A stretch of DNA of 64,000 nt, taken from Trichoplax adhaerens (Eukaryota > Placozoa > Uniplacotomia > Trichoplacea > Trichoplacidae). Positions within the stretch are counted from its first letter, which is position 1; every line of letters begins with the position of its first letter. The DNA lies in assembly GCF_000150275.1 (NCBI RefSeq), contig NW_002060972.1, positions 186,645-250,644 of the forward strand, read 5' to 3'. A program made the position numbers and the translations under genes. Positions 13,401-27,200 of this stretch are shown here, in pieces. Under the pieces are notes generated by a model, which worked only from the letters and a program-made list of their open reading frames with translations, ran no database searches and had not been told where the DNA came from.

Positions 13401-14980
13401 ACAGTGAAGAATTTGCTGCAAGCATTACTTGCATTAACGTATTTATTACGGAATAAGGGTAATAATATGCTTCATCTTTAAATAACTGCAGAAATTTTCG
13501 ACCCCTGCCAATCAAATCCTTGCCATAGTGGCGTATGTATTTCTGAAAATAATACCTATAAATGCCGATGTTATCCTGGTTTTCACGGAGAAAATTGCGA
13601 GCGACGTAAGCAAATTTTCGTAAAATTCTTGTTTCTAGCAGCTAACAGAAATCATTATTAAACTTTCTGTAAGCTATAATCAAGATAGACCAGAATAGCT
13701 GTATGATAGTTGATTGAAGATTTTAAGAGAGTCCCTTAAAAATGTCACACAGAAATCTATACCTTATAGTGATGACTTAAATATAGGATAAATTCAATTT
13801 TGATGTTCATTTACAATTGAAATTTCAGATTACTGTCTACCTAGTCCATGCCAAAATGGTTTGTGTTCTGCAAATGCAACAGGTTATAAATGTATCTGTA
13901 ATACTGGATACTACGGAAAGAGATGTCATTTGCGTAAGTACCATATTCAAGAGTTTTAAAATCTCCAAGAAATAGTCACTTTTATATTTGTATTCGATTT
14001 AATATAAATTTAAAAAAGTAACATTTTCTGTCATGCTAGATTACTGTCGTCCTGATCCTTGCCGACTTGGCATATGTGTTGTTAAAACAGATGGCTATAA
14101 ATGTCGTTGCTTACCTGGATATCATGGAACGAACTGTGATAGAAGTAAGTGAATATACATTAATGCACTTTATATTAAGCTCAGAAGCAGCGTATATTAA
14201 TAAGAGTTTCATAAAATACTGAGATTCCTTAACCCAGAGTCAAACTTACTACATCAGATATACAGTATTGCATCCAGCAGTTTATAAATTGGCCCTTTTC
14301 TGAATTGAAATTTAATAAAATTAGAGATTACACTGTTTTTCAGATAGCTTACGAATAATAAAATTGAAACCAGTTGCGTTAGAAAGGCATATGTTTTTAA
14401 ACTTAGAGCTTAAGTACATTTTGCCAAAAATGATACGACGCAACATAGTTTCAGACTAATTCAATTCTCATGATACTGTATTCACGTTTAAAAATAACGC
14501 CTTCCAATTCTACTGCATACATTGATCATAAAAGTAATCCTTGATCGTCTGCCGTACCTTGCTAGTTATAGTTCAGCTAGTTATATGAGTGAGCTGACAC
14601 ATTTTAACTTTTCTACCTTACCATAGCTGCAGGCCTAGGCTACATTATTTCAATATTAGGACCTTAGAGAGTATTTCCTTAACTGTAACTGTAGTTAAAG
14701 GCATTATCTTTTTCATTCATCATGTAAATTTATTTCTATGATAGTAGACTCAGAGTTGTCTCAATTATTTCAGAAATATTACGCCACTCATTCTAGAACA
14801 TTAGGTAATTGTCTTTATACTTGTTGTTGATACTATAATTCACGTTTGTGACTTTATAATTTTTAACTAGGTTATTGCGATTCCAATCCATGCATTCATG
14901 GTAAATGTTACAAGACAATAAACGGTTACCGCTGCCAATGTAAACCTGGCTATTATGGTGAAGGTTGTCAAAGTAGATAG
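10483..14980 (+). CDS. Secreted D8C plus six-EGF protein, first exon(s) not found
   Basis: Exons 10483-10674, 11447-11599, 11724-11837, 13075-13179, 13492-13605, 13829-13933, 14040-14144 and 14871-14980 (stop TAG) join in phase 1 at every junction and give 331 residues. Exons 1-2 form a divergent D8C domain (starts DPCS; ends about SYLSSCSH; six cysteines seen). Each later exon is one EGF module with the C-C-C-CxC-G-(Y/F)-G-C pattern, for example PCQNGGKC and CQCRLGYHGKTC. The calcium-binding consensus is absent from these EGFs. The arrangement matches the gene at 0-2.8 kb, but the intron inside D8C is phase 1 here and phase 0 there, and the protein ends straight after the last EGF with no fibrinogen-like domain. 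Probably extracellular. A signal peptide must be encoded upstream. An 1.2 kb intron separates EGF 1 and 2. Confidence 0.87.
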
Positions 14981-16729
14981 AAATCCATCAGTTACTATTT
15001 ACATGCTGCTTTCTGATAAAAGAATAACAATAATAATAGCTGCAGTACTTGAGTAAATTGTTAAAGATTATCCGAGATCGTAGATTATAGGCTCGGCATA
15101 TGATGCAAATATGCCTATTTTAGTATTGAATGTATTTTATATCGAGACAATCTATTTCTTTTTACTAGCTGCAGACTTCATCGAAGAGCTAAATTAGTAT
15201 ATTGCTGTAACGTACTGTACTGCTAGACAGAATAATTTGTACATTTGATTGATTTGTAAAAACGGCAATGCCGTCCTAAACTGAATTTATTGATTAGCTA
15301 AACCTATTTTCAGATCACTGATCATGGTTCTGTATAGCAAGAGCGTCTTACTTGCTTATACTATTGGAACTCTTGATTAAACTTTCCTCTATAAAACCAA
15401 CATCGTAAAGCTGTTGATTCACCTTTCACACACGATATTTTATAAGTATTGATTATAGCGTGTTGATCGTAATTTATTTGCTACACGCTACCGAAGAAGT
15501 AACAATGTTTACAGTTTGAAATTAAAATGAAATTATTAGTACGTGAGTTATCTGAACAACTAATAGATTATTGCATAATGATTAGATTTAAATTAATATT
15601 TATGAAATTTTAAACCTTAAAATTTTATGTTACTCTTAGTGAATCATTTATTTGTGCTTTATATTTTCTGTATTACATAACTGAATTAGAATATTGAGTG
15701 GGTTAAAATTATTCTTTAATCTTAAAGATTGTAAAATAAATGTTTAAATTCTTGGGTAGCCATATAAGCACGCCCATAAGAACAAATTTAAGGAGAAAGT
15801 AAAAATTTAATAAGAGAGTAATCGAGTTTTATTGCACAATCTTATGGTGATTTAGGACACCGGTGCTTTATTCAACCCTTGTTAAAATAGTACACACGTT
15901 ATATTAACGAAATAGATAAAATTATCAGTGCAAACAAGATACTTTGTGAAAAATGTGAATGAAGTCAATTTGCTTTGCATTAATTTTAGAGAATTTCTCG
16001 GCTATCGTTGAAAAACATGTTACAATCTAGATAGCAATAACAGGAAAATGAGATGCTAATTGAATAATTTCGCCTGTAATTTCGAAATAGGCCGCCATGA
16101 ATCTGGAAACCAACTAAGTGAAATACTTTATTATATGCAATATTAAAGATCGAATATATCGTATACCATTGATGCCTATCACTAAATCTTATACCGTAAT
16201 CTAAACAATCTTTACTTTATTTATTAAATGAGACAATAGTTGTGTTCTTGAATAATCTGAAAAGTAATGAAAAATCTATTGAGTACAATTACTTAGCCAA
16301 TTCCATCATCATGGATCTTATCAGGATCCAAAATCAATCTCAGTGTCAGATTCTTAAACGAAATTAATTGTAGTAGTAACATGAAAACGCTTAAACGACA
16401 ATAAAAGTAAAACTTTACACTAGCGAAATGACAGAGCTAAGTTGTGAATGGATATAACTCTAGCATTAAACTTGATGATGCCGATTTAGAACAGAGAATC
16501 GGTGTCGAGTTGAGTTCAAATATAGTTTCATAAATTTTTGAATTTTAAATCTCGCATACTAGGAATATATTCAAGTGTACTGTACTCTATATACGAGTAA
16601 ACACGCCATTTTAGAATTAATTATAAAATTTTCAGCTTTCTGACTGAATCAGAATTAATTTATAGCAGGTAAATGTATGGCGATATTATACAGCGCATAG
16701 AAAATTGTGATAGTTACTCATGCATAACA
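14981..16729. other. Intergenic, nothing recognised
   Basis: AT-rich. No exon-like frames, RNA genes or strong repeats seen between the EGF gene and the decayed NB-ARC locus. Confidence 0.5.
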
Positions 16730-17207
16730 TACTTTACCGATGAAAATCGCATACAATCCATCGAGTGTAGAGTGCAATGGTAACATTTATATAATAAGAT
16801 TTTGAAGTGATCATTGCTTACTTTGCTTAATTAATAAATAGCTTCATATATATTATAATAGGTATGTTTTTTCACATTTGACTAGAACTGATTATTAATT
16901 ATTTGCCTTAATTATGTATTAAATAGTCTTATGTATATTATGATAGGACTATTGTATTTATGCCATTATACAAATTTAATTGGGCAAATAAACTCATTAA
17001 AAAAAAATGAACTGATTATGTAGTAGCATAGAATACAAAATCGGCATGGTAATTGCCGTCGGATGGTTAAAGTTGAGATTATATTGCCAAGCATGGAGAA
17101 GGCTAATGTCTTACATTTAGAAAATTAAAAGATAAACAGTTATTCCGTTGTATATGGTATTAAATGATATTACTATATGAATTTTAATAATATGTATTGT
17201 ACATGAA

Positions 17208-20200
17208 GTGAACTATCAGGCAATAGCGGATACTTGTAGGAGAGAATTCTTTTATGATGATATTGTAACAATACACGCCGTATTACAATTTACAAAATTG
17301 TCTCCATGTGAAGCTATGATAAGTAATAATTCACATACATTCCGATTATTACGTGGAAGAAAATTCAAATTTTATCATGACCAAAATTCAAGTACTTCGC
17401 TTTATTAGCCTATTAATCATGCCGATAAGTTTTAGGAGCTATTTTGTTTCCCGCTATAGGTGCAAAACTTTTGTCTACTTGAAATTAATGCAGTAATACT
17501 TATATCCCCGTAAATATACTAAAGTCACTATAGAACACAATATAACCTTTATTATTGATATTTATTTATAATACCCTCGGTAATCTTTCATTCGTTGACG
17601 ACTTAAATTATAACATTTTGTTTGCATTCTCGATAGGTCCCTATTACAGGAAATTGTGAAAGGGCTAATCATGCTAAAGTAACTAAAATTTTATTAGACA
17701 TTTATTGTTGGCGTTTTCAAAGTGTAGATTGTAATCAAATTGTATCAATTTAATATTCAAACAAGAACACTATCATCATCTTGTGCTTTTCAAATGACGT
17801 TCCGGATTATATTACTGCTGCAGTTTTGTGGCAAGCTACAGTTTTGCAACAAAATATGCAATTATTTTTTGGGTAAATACGCATTTTGCTAAAATTTCAC
17901 CTCGCGACTTGCCTCTAACTTCTAATAATGTCTACGTGATAAGAGAGGAAATTATAAACACCATTTGCAATCAATTGAAGATTGTCGATGAGTCATCTGG
18001 CCATATTTTAATCGACGGCATTTTTGGTAGCGATAAAACCATTGCTGCTTGCCAATCTATACACGAAGCGTCAAAAAAAGGCTATTTTAAATCAAACGGT
18101 TGTTATTGGATGAATGTTGGTAAGTTTGTAAATTAGCATAATTTACAATTCCGTTTAACGGTTTCAATCTTGAAGAAGAATAGCTGATATTGGAACTGCA
18201 TTTATTTTAATACATAAAAATAGTTGTGTAGTCGATGAAATCGAAGAAAGATATAAAATATCATTCAAACTTAGACTTCTGCTTAATGATAACAAGTGCC
18301 TAATTTTCAAATTTCCATATCCCAAGTAAATAATTGAAATAGGATAAGCGTAGACATGCATTTTAAATACCTTAAAAGAAATTGATAATCGCACACTGTA
18401 TACCATACTGACATTTAGGTGCTAATCGTTACTTCTCTGCTCAGGTAATGTATCAAATAACGAGCAATTTGTTCAGCTCAAGATACTGGGAATAAGTCTT
18501 GGTTTAAAGTGGCAAGAATCCTTTCAATTTATTTATGAAATTTTTGCCTGTCTCCGTAGTTATGTACGAGGTGACTATTTTGTCTTCCTTACTCACTAAA
18601 TTTAGCTAATATTAAGTTACACTGCGATACTGATAATAAAAAATTAACTCTTTTGGAAATAGTCAACTATCCGACATACTATTTTTTGTTGATGGCATCT
18701 TGAAGAAGAATCATTACAACTATTTGTCGTTCGCTAAAGAGTCGATTGCGACTTCACGGTTTATGCATTATGAAAATGAGATGAGCCATCTGTCACAAAA
18801 CAGCTTTCGTGAACGTACCTTAAACTACTATCTACTCTTATGGTTCTCCGACTAACTCCGGAGATCCTCAGTAAGGGAAAACTAACTTATTCCTATACTA
18901 TAGTAATCAAGTCAAAATGATAGGTTTAGGTTAATCAATATCTTCATTACTAGCTTGCTTACGTTTGTACCAGTGTACTCTACGTTAGCCTTAGTGGAAC
19001 TGAGATTAAAAATTAATAATAAAGCTTATATACAGTTTCATATGTCAAACAAATAAGATCAGTGCTAATCTTTCACATTAAATTATAGAATATGCAATAC
19101 AGGCTTACTATAGATTCGACTAGATCGAGTGTTACATATTACTTGCCATAAATTAATATTACTAGTGCAAACTTCCGTCGCTTTGCTGACGGTTTACGAT
19201 AATGTGCTCATTTAACAGAAAGTATTATCATTTGATAGACCTGTCAGAGGTTCAGTAACTTTATACTGTATATCCACGCTGTATATTACTACGATAATTA
19301 ATAACAAACTCAATTAACAACTAGGTTGTTGTCGAGATCGGCAACCTCCATAATAACATTATTACGCATATTAGATCAAAATATTATTCATTTCGGGGCG
19401 AACTCCGTCACACCATCATTGCATCCGTTTGCGGGTTGGTATTTTAATTGAATTTTTGTATCTAATATGATGTTATGTTTGATGAATGAATATTAAAATA
19501 ATAATGCCATTGGTACGGCAGTACATACGAGTACATTAAACTTCACATGTATAAAGAGAATGTTTCTATAACTAACATCATAGTTGTTTACTGTGCTATG
19601 TTTTTCCAATAAATAAATCAGAGTTCTTTTAGAAGAATTTAGAATTTAGTTTCACCTTTCAATATAAAACAAATCTAATTAAGCACACGGAATTAAAGAT
19701 TTATACTACAGATAATTTCTATCAATTTATTTTCACATTTTGTTATCAAATAAAAGATCAAAAGCAATTTGATGAAAAATTAGCATTATATCGAATGCTT
19801 TTTCTGCGCATAGAAGCAACTAAGCTATGATGAATCGATAAAATTGCTAACACTACGATGCCAAGAGCATAATACTCAGAATTTACATGAAAAACAAGTT
19901 GTTAGGAGAATCATTGAAAGTTGTGATGGGCTACCATTGGCTATTAGTTTAATTCTGGGCCTGTAACTGAAAACTGAAAAAGGCTGAGTTAGAGTAGAAG
20001 CGACCCTTGAAAGTGAATCAGTGTCAATGAAATATGCAAATTATAGTTTCAATCTTCACGGAATGCTACTATTAAGCCATGAATCGCTGAAAAATAGAAA
20101 ATTATTAAAATATTAGGCAGTTTTACGCCAGTCGATATTCCTATTCAATCTATTGCATCAGTTTGGGGCCTCAATCTAGAAGTTATGAATCAGATCTTAG

Positions 20201-20250
20201 AGGAAATGAATGACAAATCATTACTAAAATATATGAAGGAAAGCAGGTAA
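17208..20250 (+). pseudogene. Decayed APAF1-like NB-ARC ATPase gene
   Basis: NB-ARC landmarks occur in the right order. The P-loop exon (about 17890-18119) has DGIFGSDKT, where the usual glycine before K-T is D, followed by NGCYWMNVG (RNBS-A). The exon from 18445 (NVSNNEQFVQLKILG) continues it. At 18679-18735 come LFFVDGI (Walker B) and SIATSRF (RNBS-B). At 19826-19965 comes an ARC segment with CDGLPLAISLI. At 20060-20250 comes a winged-helix segment with VDIPIQS, SVWGL and NDKSLL, ending at a GTAAGC donor. Breaks: stop after GLPL (or an unproven short intron), a one-base frame shift near 20110, and about 0.95 kb of unrelated sequence between RNBS-B and ARC. Family members bind dATP/ATP and oligomerise to activate caspases; this copy looks inactive. 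Blocks at 17208-17830 may be its former N-terminal domain. Confidence 0.75.
18856..19800. other. Unrelated sequence separating two NB-ARC segments
   Basis: Lies between the RNBS-B and ARC parts of the decayed NB-ARC gene. It could be a long intron or an inserted element. I see no inverted termini or target duplication that would settle it. Confidence 0.4.
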
Positions 20251-20519
20251 GCAAGAAGTTTAGAATTTATTACGTTTCTGATGTAAAAGTTTTAAAATTA
20301 ACTACAGTGCCTTAAAAATTTCCAAATTATTCTTCTTGTTTGTAGATGACTGTAAAATAAGTTGTATTAAATAGAAGCAACGTTATGCTATTCTATATTC
20401 AACATGTAAAAAACATAAATTTTCACTGTATTCAGGATATAGCTAGTTACCTTAGCACAATGTAAGGTTGTAATAAAGGCCTAGAGGACTACTTAGAGCC
20501 TTTACTTCTTTAAATAATG

Positions 20520-21130
20520 TGACTTTTTTAACATTAATAACATTCCAGTTATTGCTCTGTTGATGTAGAATTTAGACGATATAGATCAACTGTAGGTGTT
20601 GATATCACTACCCTACGCAATTTGCTTGAATTCTCTTATAAGTGGCACTTGATTCTTTCAATTTCTTATATTGAGAAAATAAAGAATTATGAAGAAGAGG
20701 TATTTACAACAACTTTACTCTATCATGCATAAATATCCTCGGTGATTCTTGCTCTGTAACTTGTAATCAGCCATCGCTATCGGTACGGAAGATGAAGATG
20801 CCAACCAGCATCATTATGATAAAGGTAAACAGGTAATATAATTTAATGGACGTAATCTACATTGCAGAAGTAGGATTATCATCAACATCGTCTATCTAGG
20901 TGCATCCTCAATCATCAAGGTGTATCCTTTACGGTATTTTTCATGGCTTTGCCCTTAATTACAATGGCCTTGATAGACATTACTCAAAGTATTAAAGTAG
21001 AATTGATTATGCCAACTTTGACTAATTACAGATAGTCAACTTCCCAAGAAGATGGTGAAAAACATAAGGAATTACTAAGATGTTAAACTGACTAAAACAA
21101 TACATGTTACGGTCAAAACCCGATATTCGG
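20520..21130 (+). repeat. Dispersed decayed coding-like repeat, copy 2
   Basis: Closely matches 4820-5140 and loosely 35700-36300. Landmarks: IPVIALLM, DIDQL, and a stretch reading NYEEEVFTTTLLYH before a GTAAAC donor-like site at about 20830. Several in-frame stops. It follows the decayed NB-ARC gene on the same strand. Confidence 0.5.
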
Positions 21131-24100
21131 CCAATACGATAGTTTGATAGTTTGTATGTGGACAAGGTAGAGGAGTATGAATGAGAAATTCAATTTGATA
21201 GCAACATTGGGTATGCTAGCGCTATGCATACAAAGATTGAGCTATAAGAATGTTGATCATATATATTAATATGCTCACTGACTGGAATAATAAGGTCTTA
21301 AATGAACTGAATGATAATCAAATGACTAATTACGAATCGTATGGTTACCGCATACTGTTTCTCTATTGAAACCTTTAAATGAAGCAAAATACGTTGCAAA
21401 ACCGTTTACCATCACTTGTTTGACTTTAGCAGTGCCAATAAATGTTCTTAAACTATGGTAAGCTCTAAAAGTGTTTTCAATTTACCGTTCCTAAATTCTA
21501 ATTTTATTTGCATGATAATAGCTCAAATTCAAAAAGTAATTCAAAATAATTTATTGTTGTTTCTTTCTTCGCAAACGGTGCTGTTACATTATTCATTAAA
21601 TTAATGAAGTCAAAGTGAATAAGCTGGTCGCATGACAATCGAATAAATTCCTTTTCCTACTTTCCGTTCCTATCTCACTCTTTCCGCCTTTTTGACAGGC
21701 AAATTTATTACTTACTTTCTCTTCATCAGCTCCATTACACCATTAGTTTGTGTATCAAGAACTGTGTATCCCGTCTTTCCCAATAGATCAAGCAGGAGAG
21801 AACTGGTACGGATAAACGTTATCATTCAAAATTAATTTTTTAAGTGTTCATCCCAAATTCTCTATATTTATTTTCTTCCGTGTATTATATGCTGCATGTT
21901 TGTCATAAGTTTGACGCCCCTTAATTCCATTCTTAACTTAACATTACTCGATAGCCCATGTTCCAGTTTTTAACCTTCGCTTGTGATTTATTTTATTCTG
22001 ATACAGTATTAAATTTCATAATTGAACTTACGTATTGAAAGATATTTGTTTTAAAGCCTAATATTTCTTCACTAAGCATCAATAATCATTACAAATAATC
22101 TATCCTAGATAGAACAGCGCTTTACAGTACTTATTTTCATGCCAAAGTGCACTTCAAGGAAGCGAAAAGACATCCAAAAATGGAGCTAATACGTTAGCGT
22201 AAATAAATTAGATTGCCAACCCACTATCTTAAACGCAGAGATGAAAACACTTTTTCTTCCTAATATTTTATCGCTTTAGTCTTAAATAGCTTACAGCGAA
22301 TTTACTTTAAGGGTTTATGAATGATAATTAGGGGTTTATATAGTCCATCAGTTTCTTCGAATATGACTAGTATCATTTTGTGAAGTTGTACGCTCATGGA
22401 TAACTCGGTAGGTGACTGCAATCATTTCAAGTTATAAACACATATTTAGGTATAACTTTATCAGTACAATAATCTAATCTATGTTTTTCTACTCACTATT
22501 CCAACATCCAAAGATCATGCTGCACTTAGTTTTCAGTGGTCTGGGTCAGGCACCAAGCAAATGCAGTGATTTCAGAGTTAGAATTGTTCACAAATGGATC
22601 TTATTTATAACAGACTATTTGGCCTGATAAGTTGTCCTTTTACTACTATTTCGACTCGATAAAGCGTACACGATTGACATAAATTTAGCGGATTCTTCAC
22701 GTATTTATGTCACAATTTCACTTCTGCGACAAGGTAACGTACAGTAAAAGTCTATAAGTAGCTACTGACTTAAAACGTCCTTTTACTTAACGTTAAACAC
22801 ACACAGCAAAAGACTGTAAAGATGAAACTTTTATTAGCAAAGATACATCTATAAATTTTTACCACCACTGAACTCAAATGTTCCCGTTTATATTGGAAGC
22901 TTCTAATTTATAAGCAACTACAGTGTTCTTATTATACCTTACTAGGAGAAACATCTCGAACTGAGATGTTCCTTACATAGCTTTTCTATCAGTAAATATT
23001 TTAAATCTCTTACTCATACTTAATCTAAATCTAAGCTCGTAGGTTGTCTAATTCAACTATCTTCAACTAGAACTTTAATCATCTTACTGCTATCTATCAC
23101 ACAAGAACAATTAATATTGAATATGCAATGAACTATTACAAACAACATCCATGTTAAGGCATTACTTATCTTACCTAGCACTACAAATATGGATATTCTC
23201 CATACTAGCTACTACTGTACTTAGTAAACTATCCTAATGACAAGGCAACACCGTAATAATTTAAACATATTATTTGTCTCAACAAAGGATACAAAAATAA
23301 TAATTGTAATGTATTTGTGATGTTACTATTATTATTTAGTTGTCTTACTGCAGTTGATGGCTTATAAGAAGTTAAAAGAAGACTATTATTCTTATAGCCA
23401 CTCAATATTTTTTTAAAGTTAATGCAAGTAATAACTGGCTTTGATGAAATAGAGTACGAGTGCACAATTTTAGCGATATATCAGGCCATACTAACTTATT
23501 TCATTATCATAGTTTGATGCTTTGATGAAAATATTTTTCATCTTCTATGAGTAACATATGCCAATATTAGCTTATGTGCGTGTATCCAGTGCGGTACTTC
23601 TTGCATGCATTAATCTTTATCTTTGGCAAGCTCGTTGTCAATCGTTCTATTTCTTGCATTATTCAACCTTTGTTCTGTCTAATCAAATATTATATACGGA
23701 CCTATTAGAATTGCTAACATGTATTATGTAGAAACATATCACGTTGCCGTCCTATGTATCATTCGTTTATTAAGTATAAAATGGCCATTCTTACAACTGC
23801 TGACTGCAGTCATCGCCAGTGCAAAATTTAAATTATCAACATTCAATGGCTACCAGTAGAACTGAAATGTTACAAAACGCTTATATTTTTTTTTCAGCTG
23901 AAAAATTAACCTTAAAGTAAATACAAAATGATCATTTTAGATTCTTTCTCCATCGTGCTATAGCGACCATATCAATCAGTCTACTCAAAATTTCAATTTT
24001 TGCTCCTAATATTACCGCAATTGTCAAGTTTATCCATACAATGAAATCAATTAAATGTTTATCTAATGATATAACAAAAAGTTTAGTCTAAAAGAATCAT

Positions 24101-24295
24101 TGTAATGCTGTAAAAGAACCATAACTGCGATATCTGGCTGAAACTACAGTTATCCTCTAAAACTTAGTATTTCATTTTCGCCATAGCTAATTTTAATTCA
24201 CATCTGGTGTACGTATATACTGTATGTAATGCTCCAAATTTATCTTAAATTGGATCTTGCATATTTTTCATTTAGGAGTAAGAACTACATTTAAA
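21131..24295. other. Intergenic, nothing firm
   Basis: About 3 kb with only short chance frames. The promoter and any non-coding first exon of the APAF1-like gene should be near the right end; an acceptor-like TTTAG lies at about 24275, before the ATG at 24296. Confidence 0.4.
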
Positions 24296-27200
24296 ATGGT
24301 TGTAAGCAAGTATATTAAAAGTGTGATCGACAAAAATTATTTAGAAATAAGGGCAATAGTCCCTTTGGTAGATATATCGTATGATTTGCGGGCTATACAA
24401 ATCCTATCCAATGAAGAAGTTGAAAAGCTAAGAGATGACTGTAAATCTGACAAAGAACGAGCCTTTGAATTCCTAAAAATACTGGAATCAAGCAGTGACG
24501 AAAATTTTTATCAATTCTGCAGCTTACTAAAAGTGAGTAATATTCGAAATGTTCAGAAACTTGGCGAGCGATTAGAAAAAGAGGCCTATAAAACTACAGA
24601 AATAAAAGGTAACCTTATTGCTTGTCAAATTAGGTATCCTTTTCAAAGTATTTATAACAAGCTTTCGCTAACTATTTCAAAAATATCGCTAATTATATGC
24701 TTTACATTCATTACATATTTTTATATTAATTTAGAACACTCTAAAAATCATTATCAGGTACTGAATAACCTACATCAATCAATAGAAGGTAATAAGGATC
24801 GTATACTGCTGTAACGTAGAGTTCTGGAATTTGCATAATTCGTTCTCTGTTTTACAAATCAGCCGATTGTTTTACTATGGAATTTCACTTTGTGTATTCC
24901 ATAATTAAGATTAATGCAGATGCAAAGAGGTATCTCTCGGTTTTATTTTCACTCATTGTGCACGTAACATCGTTCTCTTTGTATCTAACTGCTAGAAAAT
25001 CCTATTTTGCATCCTTTTCGCAACATGATATCCAAGTTGCTCGATTGGAATTCACCATCCTATACATCATCCTCACTAATCGGTGTGTTCTCTAACATTA
25101 CAGATATTAACAACTCGCTTTATTTTTCTTTTCCTAACTTGCATGAGCTGTCCAGTTTGTATATAGCCTGAAATCTCCCAATAATTTATTAAATTTGCAT
25201 TCAGTTAATAAGGATAATATAAGTTCTCAACGACAACAATAAATCTACGGTATAATTATGGTCAAAGTGATGGTTGATTAATATTATAATAAGTTACATC
25301 TTTCAGAATGAATACAATTAAAAGACTACTTTTAAGCTCACGTAGATTACTATACAATTAATCGTTCAATCCGAGAATTTCGTTGTTTGATACAGGATTG
25401 TAATTTTAAGATAACTAGCTAACTACAATTTCGATCTAGATGGGACTTTGGAATCAAGTTTCAATTCTTTGGATGAAGATAAAATGCGATTATTTGAGCA
25501 GTTGGCTGTATTTAAGCGAGTCAATATTCCCATTCAATCTGTTGTATCGTTATGGAACTGCAATCAAACGAAAGCTCATCTTTACTTAACGGAAATGAAT
25601 AATAAATCATTACTTACTTACGAGTATGATGCAGACAAGTAAGTTTAATCAAGTTTCGGAAAGTTAAGTTAATTGAGGGATCTCCAATTTTGTAATGCGA
25701 GATATTTAACATACAAAGCATGACCGAAAGTGTAGTTGCATATGTATTTGGTTATTAATATGGAATGTACAGATTTAACGAGTCTAAAATAATTTAATAA
25801 CTATTTTAAATTCATTATGGCTGTATTTGCACGTCGAATAAGCTTGATGTAGCTTGCTTTATTCAATCTTTTACCTACAGAGCATACTTTTTTATCTACC
25901 TATTAATATACTTGAATTCTATTTATAAAGGAATCATGATAGTTACGATAATTGGTTGTTCTAATTTCTGACTACATAGGCTTCTATTCAGTATTAATTC
26001 TCCAAATACTGTACAGAATATGATCAATCGTTAGTTATACAGTAGGTTGATAATATTGCGCCATTTAGGTTCGTGTAATTTTTTATCGTTTTAGTAAACG
26101 ACGTCGCAAAATACAATTTAACTCCAGATGTCTTTATTATACAACTCTGTCAATCTATATTATGTATTGTGTTCTCTCCAGTAGTCATTACATGAGCATT
26201 GTCTAATGCACAGAAGATATTCTACACAGTAAATTCAATTCTAAGCCTCTTCGATTAGGCTCTCAGATTTAGTGAACTCCTTTTATTGAACTAGCTATCG
26301 GTCTTTTCAATTTGCTACAATTTTATCTGATAGTAAATTATGATTATGATTACGTTTGACGGTAAATTATGATTTCCTATTCTCTAAAGTAATTTGTTTC
26401 TGTGATCCAATTGATCTGAAATTTCCATCCTATATGTTCTACTCAATAATATGAGTCAGTGCTATTAAATAGATAGTTTTACATGCGCTATACAGTACCT
26501 GCATTCATTCTCATGCAACATAATGCAATGCAAACAACACTAAAATGAATAGCCTTGCATTAACTACTGTATATAGTATTAATTCCTTTTATTTCCGTTA
26601 CTTTGTCAAGATCTTACTGTGTTTTACACGATTTGATGGTGGACTATCTACACCAACGACTCTACTCACAGACATCCAGCCAAGATTATTGCAAAATACT
26701 AAACAAAATGTTGATCGATGGTTACCGTAAGCAATGCGATGGACGGTGGAATACCTTCCATGATGATGGCTATTTCTATCTTAATCTTATTTATCATGCT
26801 TTAATAGCTGAAAGTAATGAAGATCTTCAAACTATTATGACTGATTTCAATTGGATGAAATGTAAAATCCAATCAGACAAAACGATCTATAACCTCGTCT
26901 GCGATTTAACAGACTATATCGACTATCTAAAGGAAAGAAAAGAGGTACCATACTGAATTGACGTTCTTAATTTGCTAGAATGGAAAGATTGATTACTTTA
27001 CAAGCGCTTTTTCTCAAAATAGTCCATAACCAATATCGTTTTAATGGTTAATTTACATTCAGAACGGGAAGGACCTTCGTCAACTCGTGGTGCTTCTCAA
27101 GCAACAACAACCTCGCCTAGATGCTGTCGATGCAGATATCATTAAAATGATCTTATGGGATGATATGTCAGATAGTTGGATGAAAAAACGAGCTTTACAA

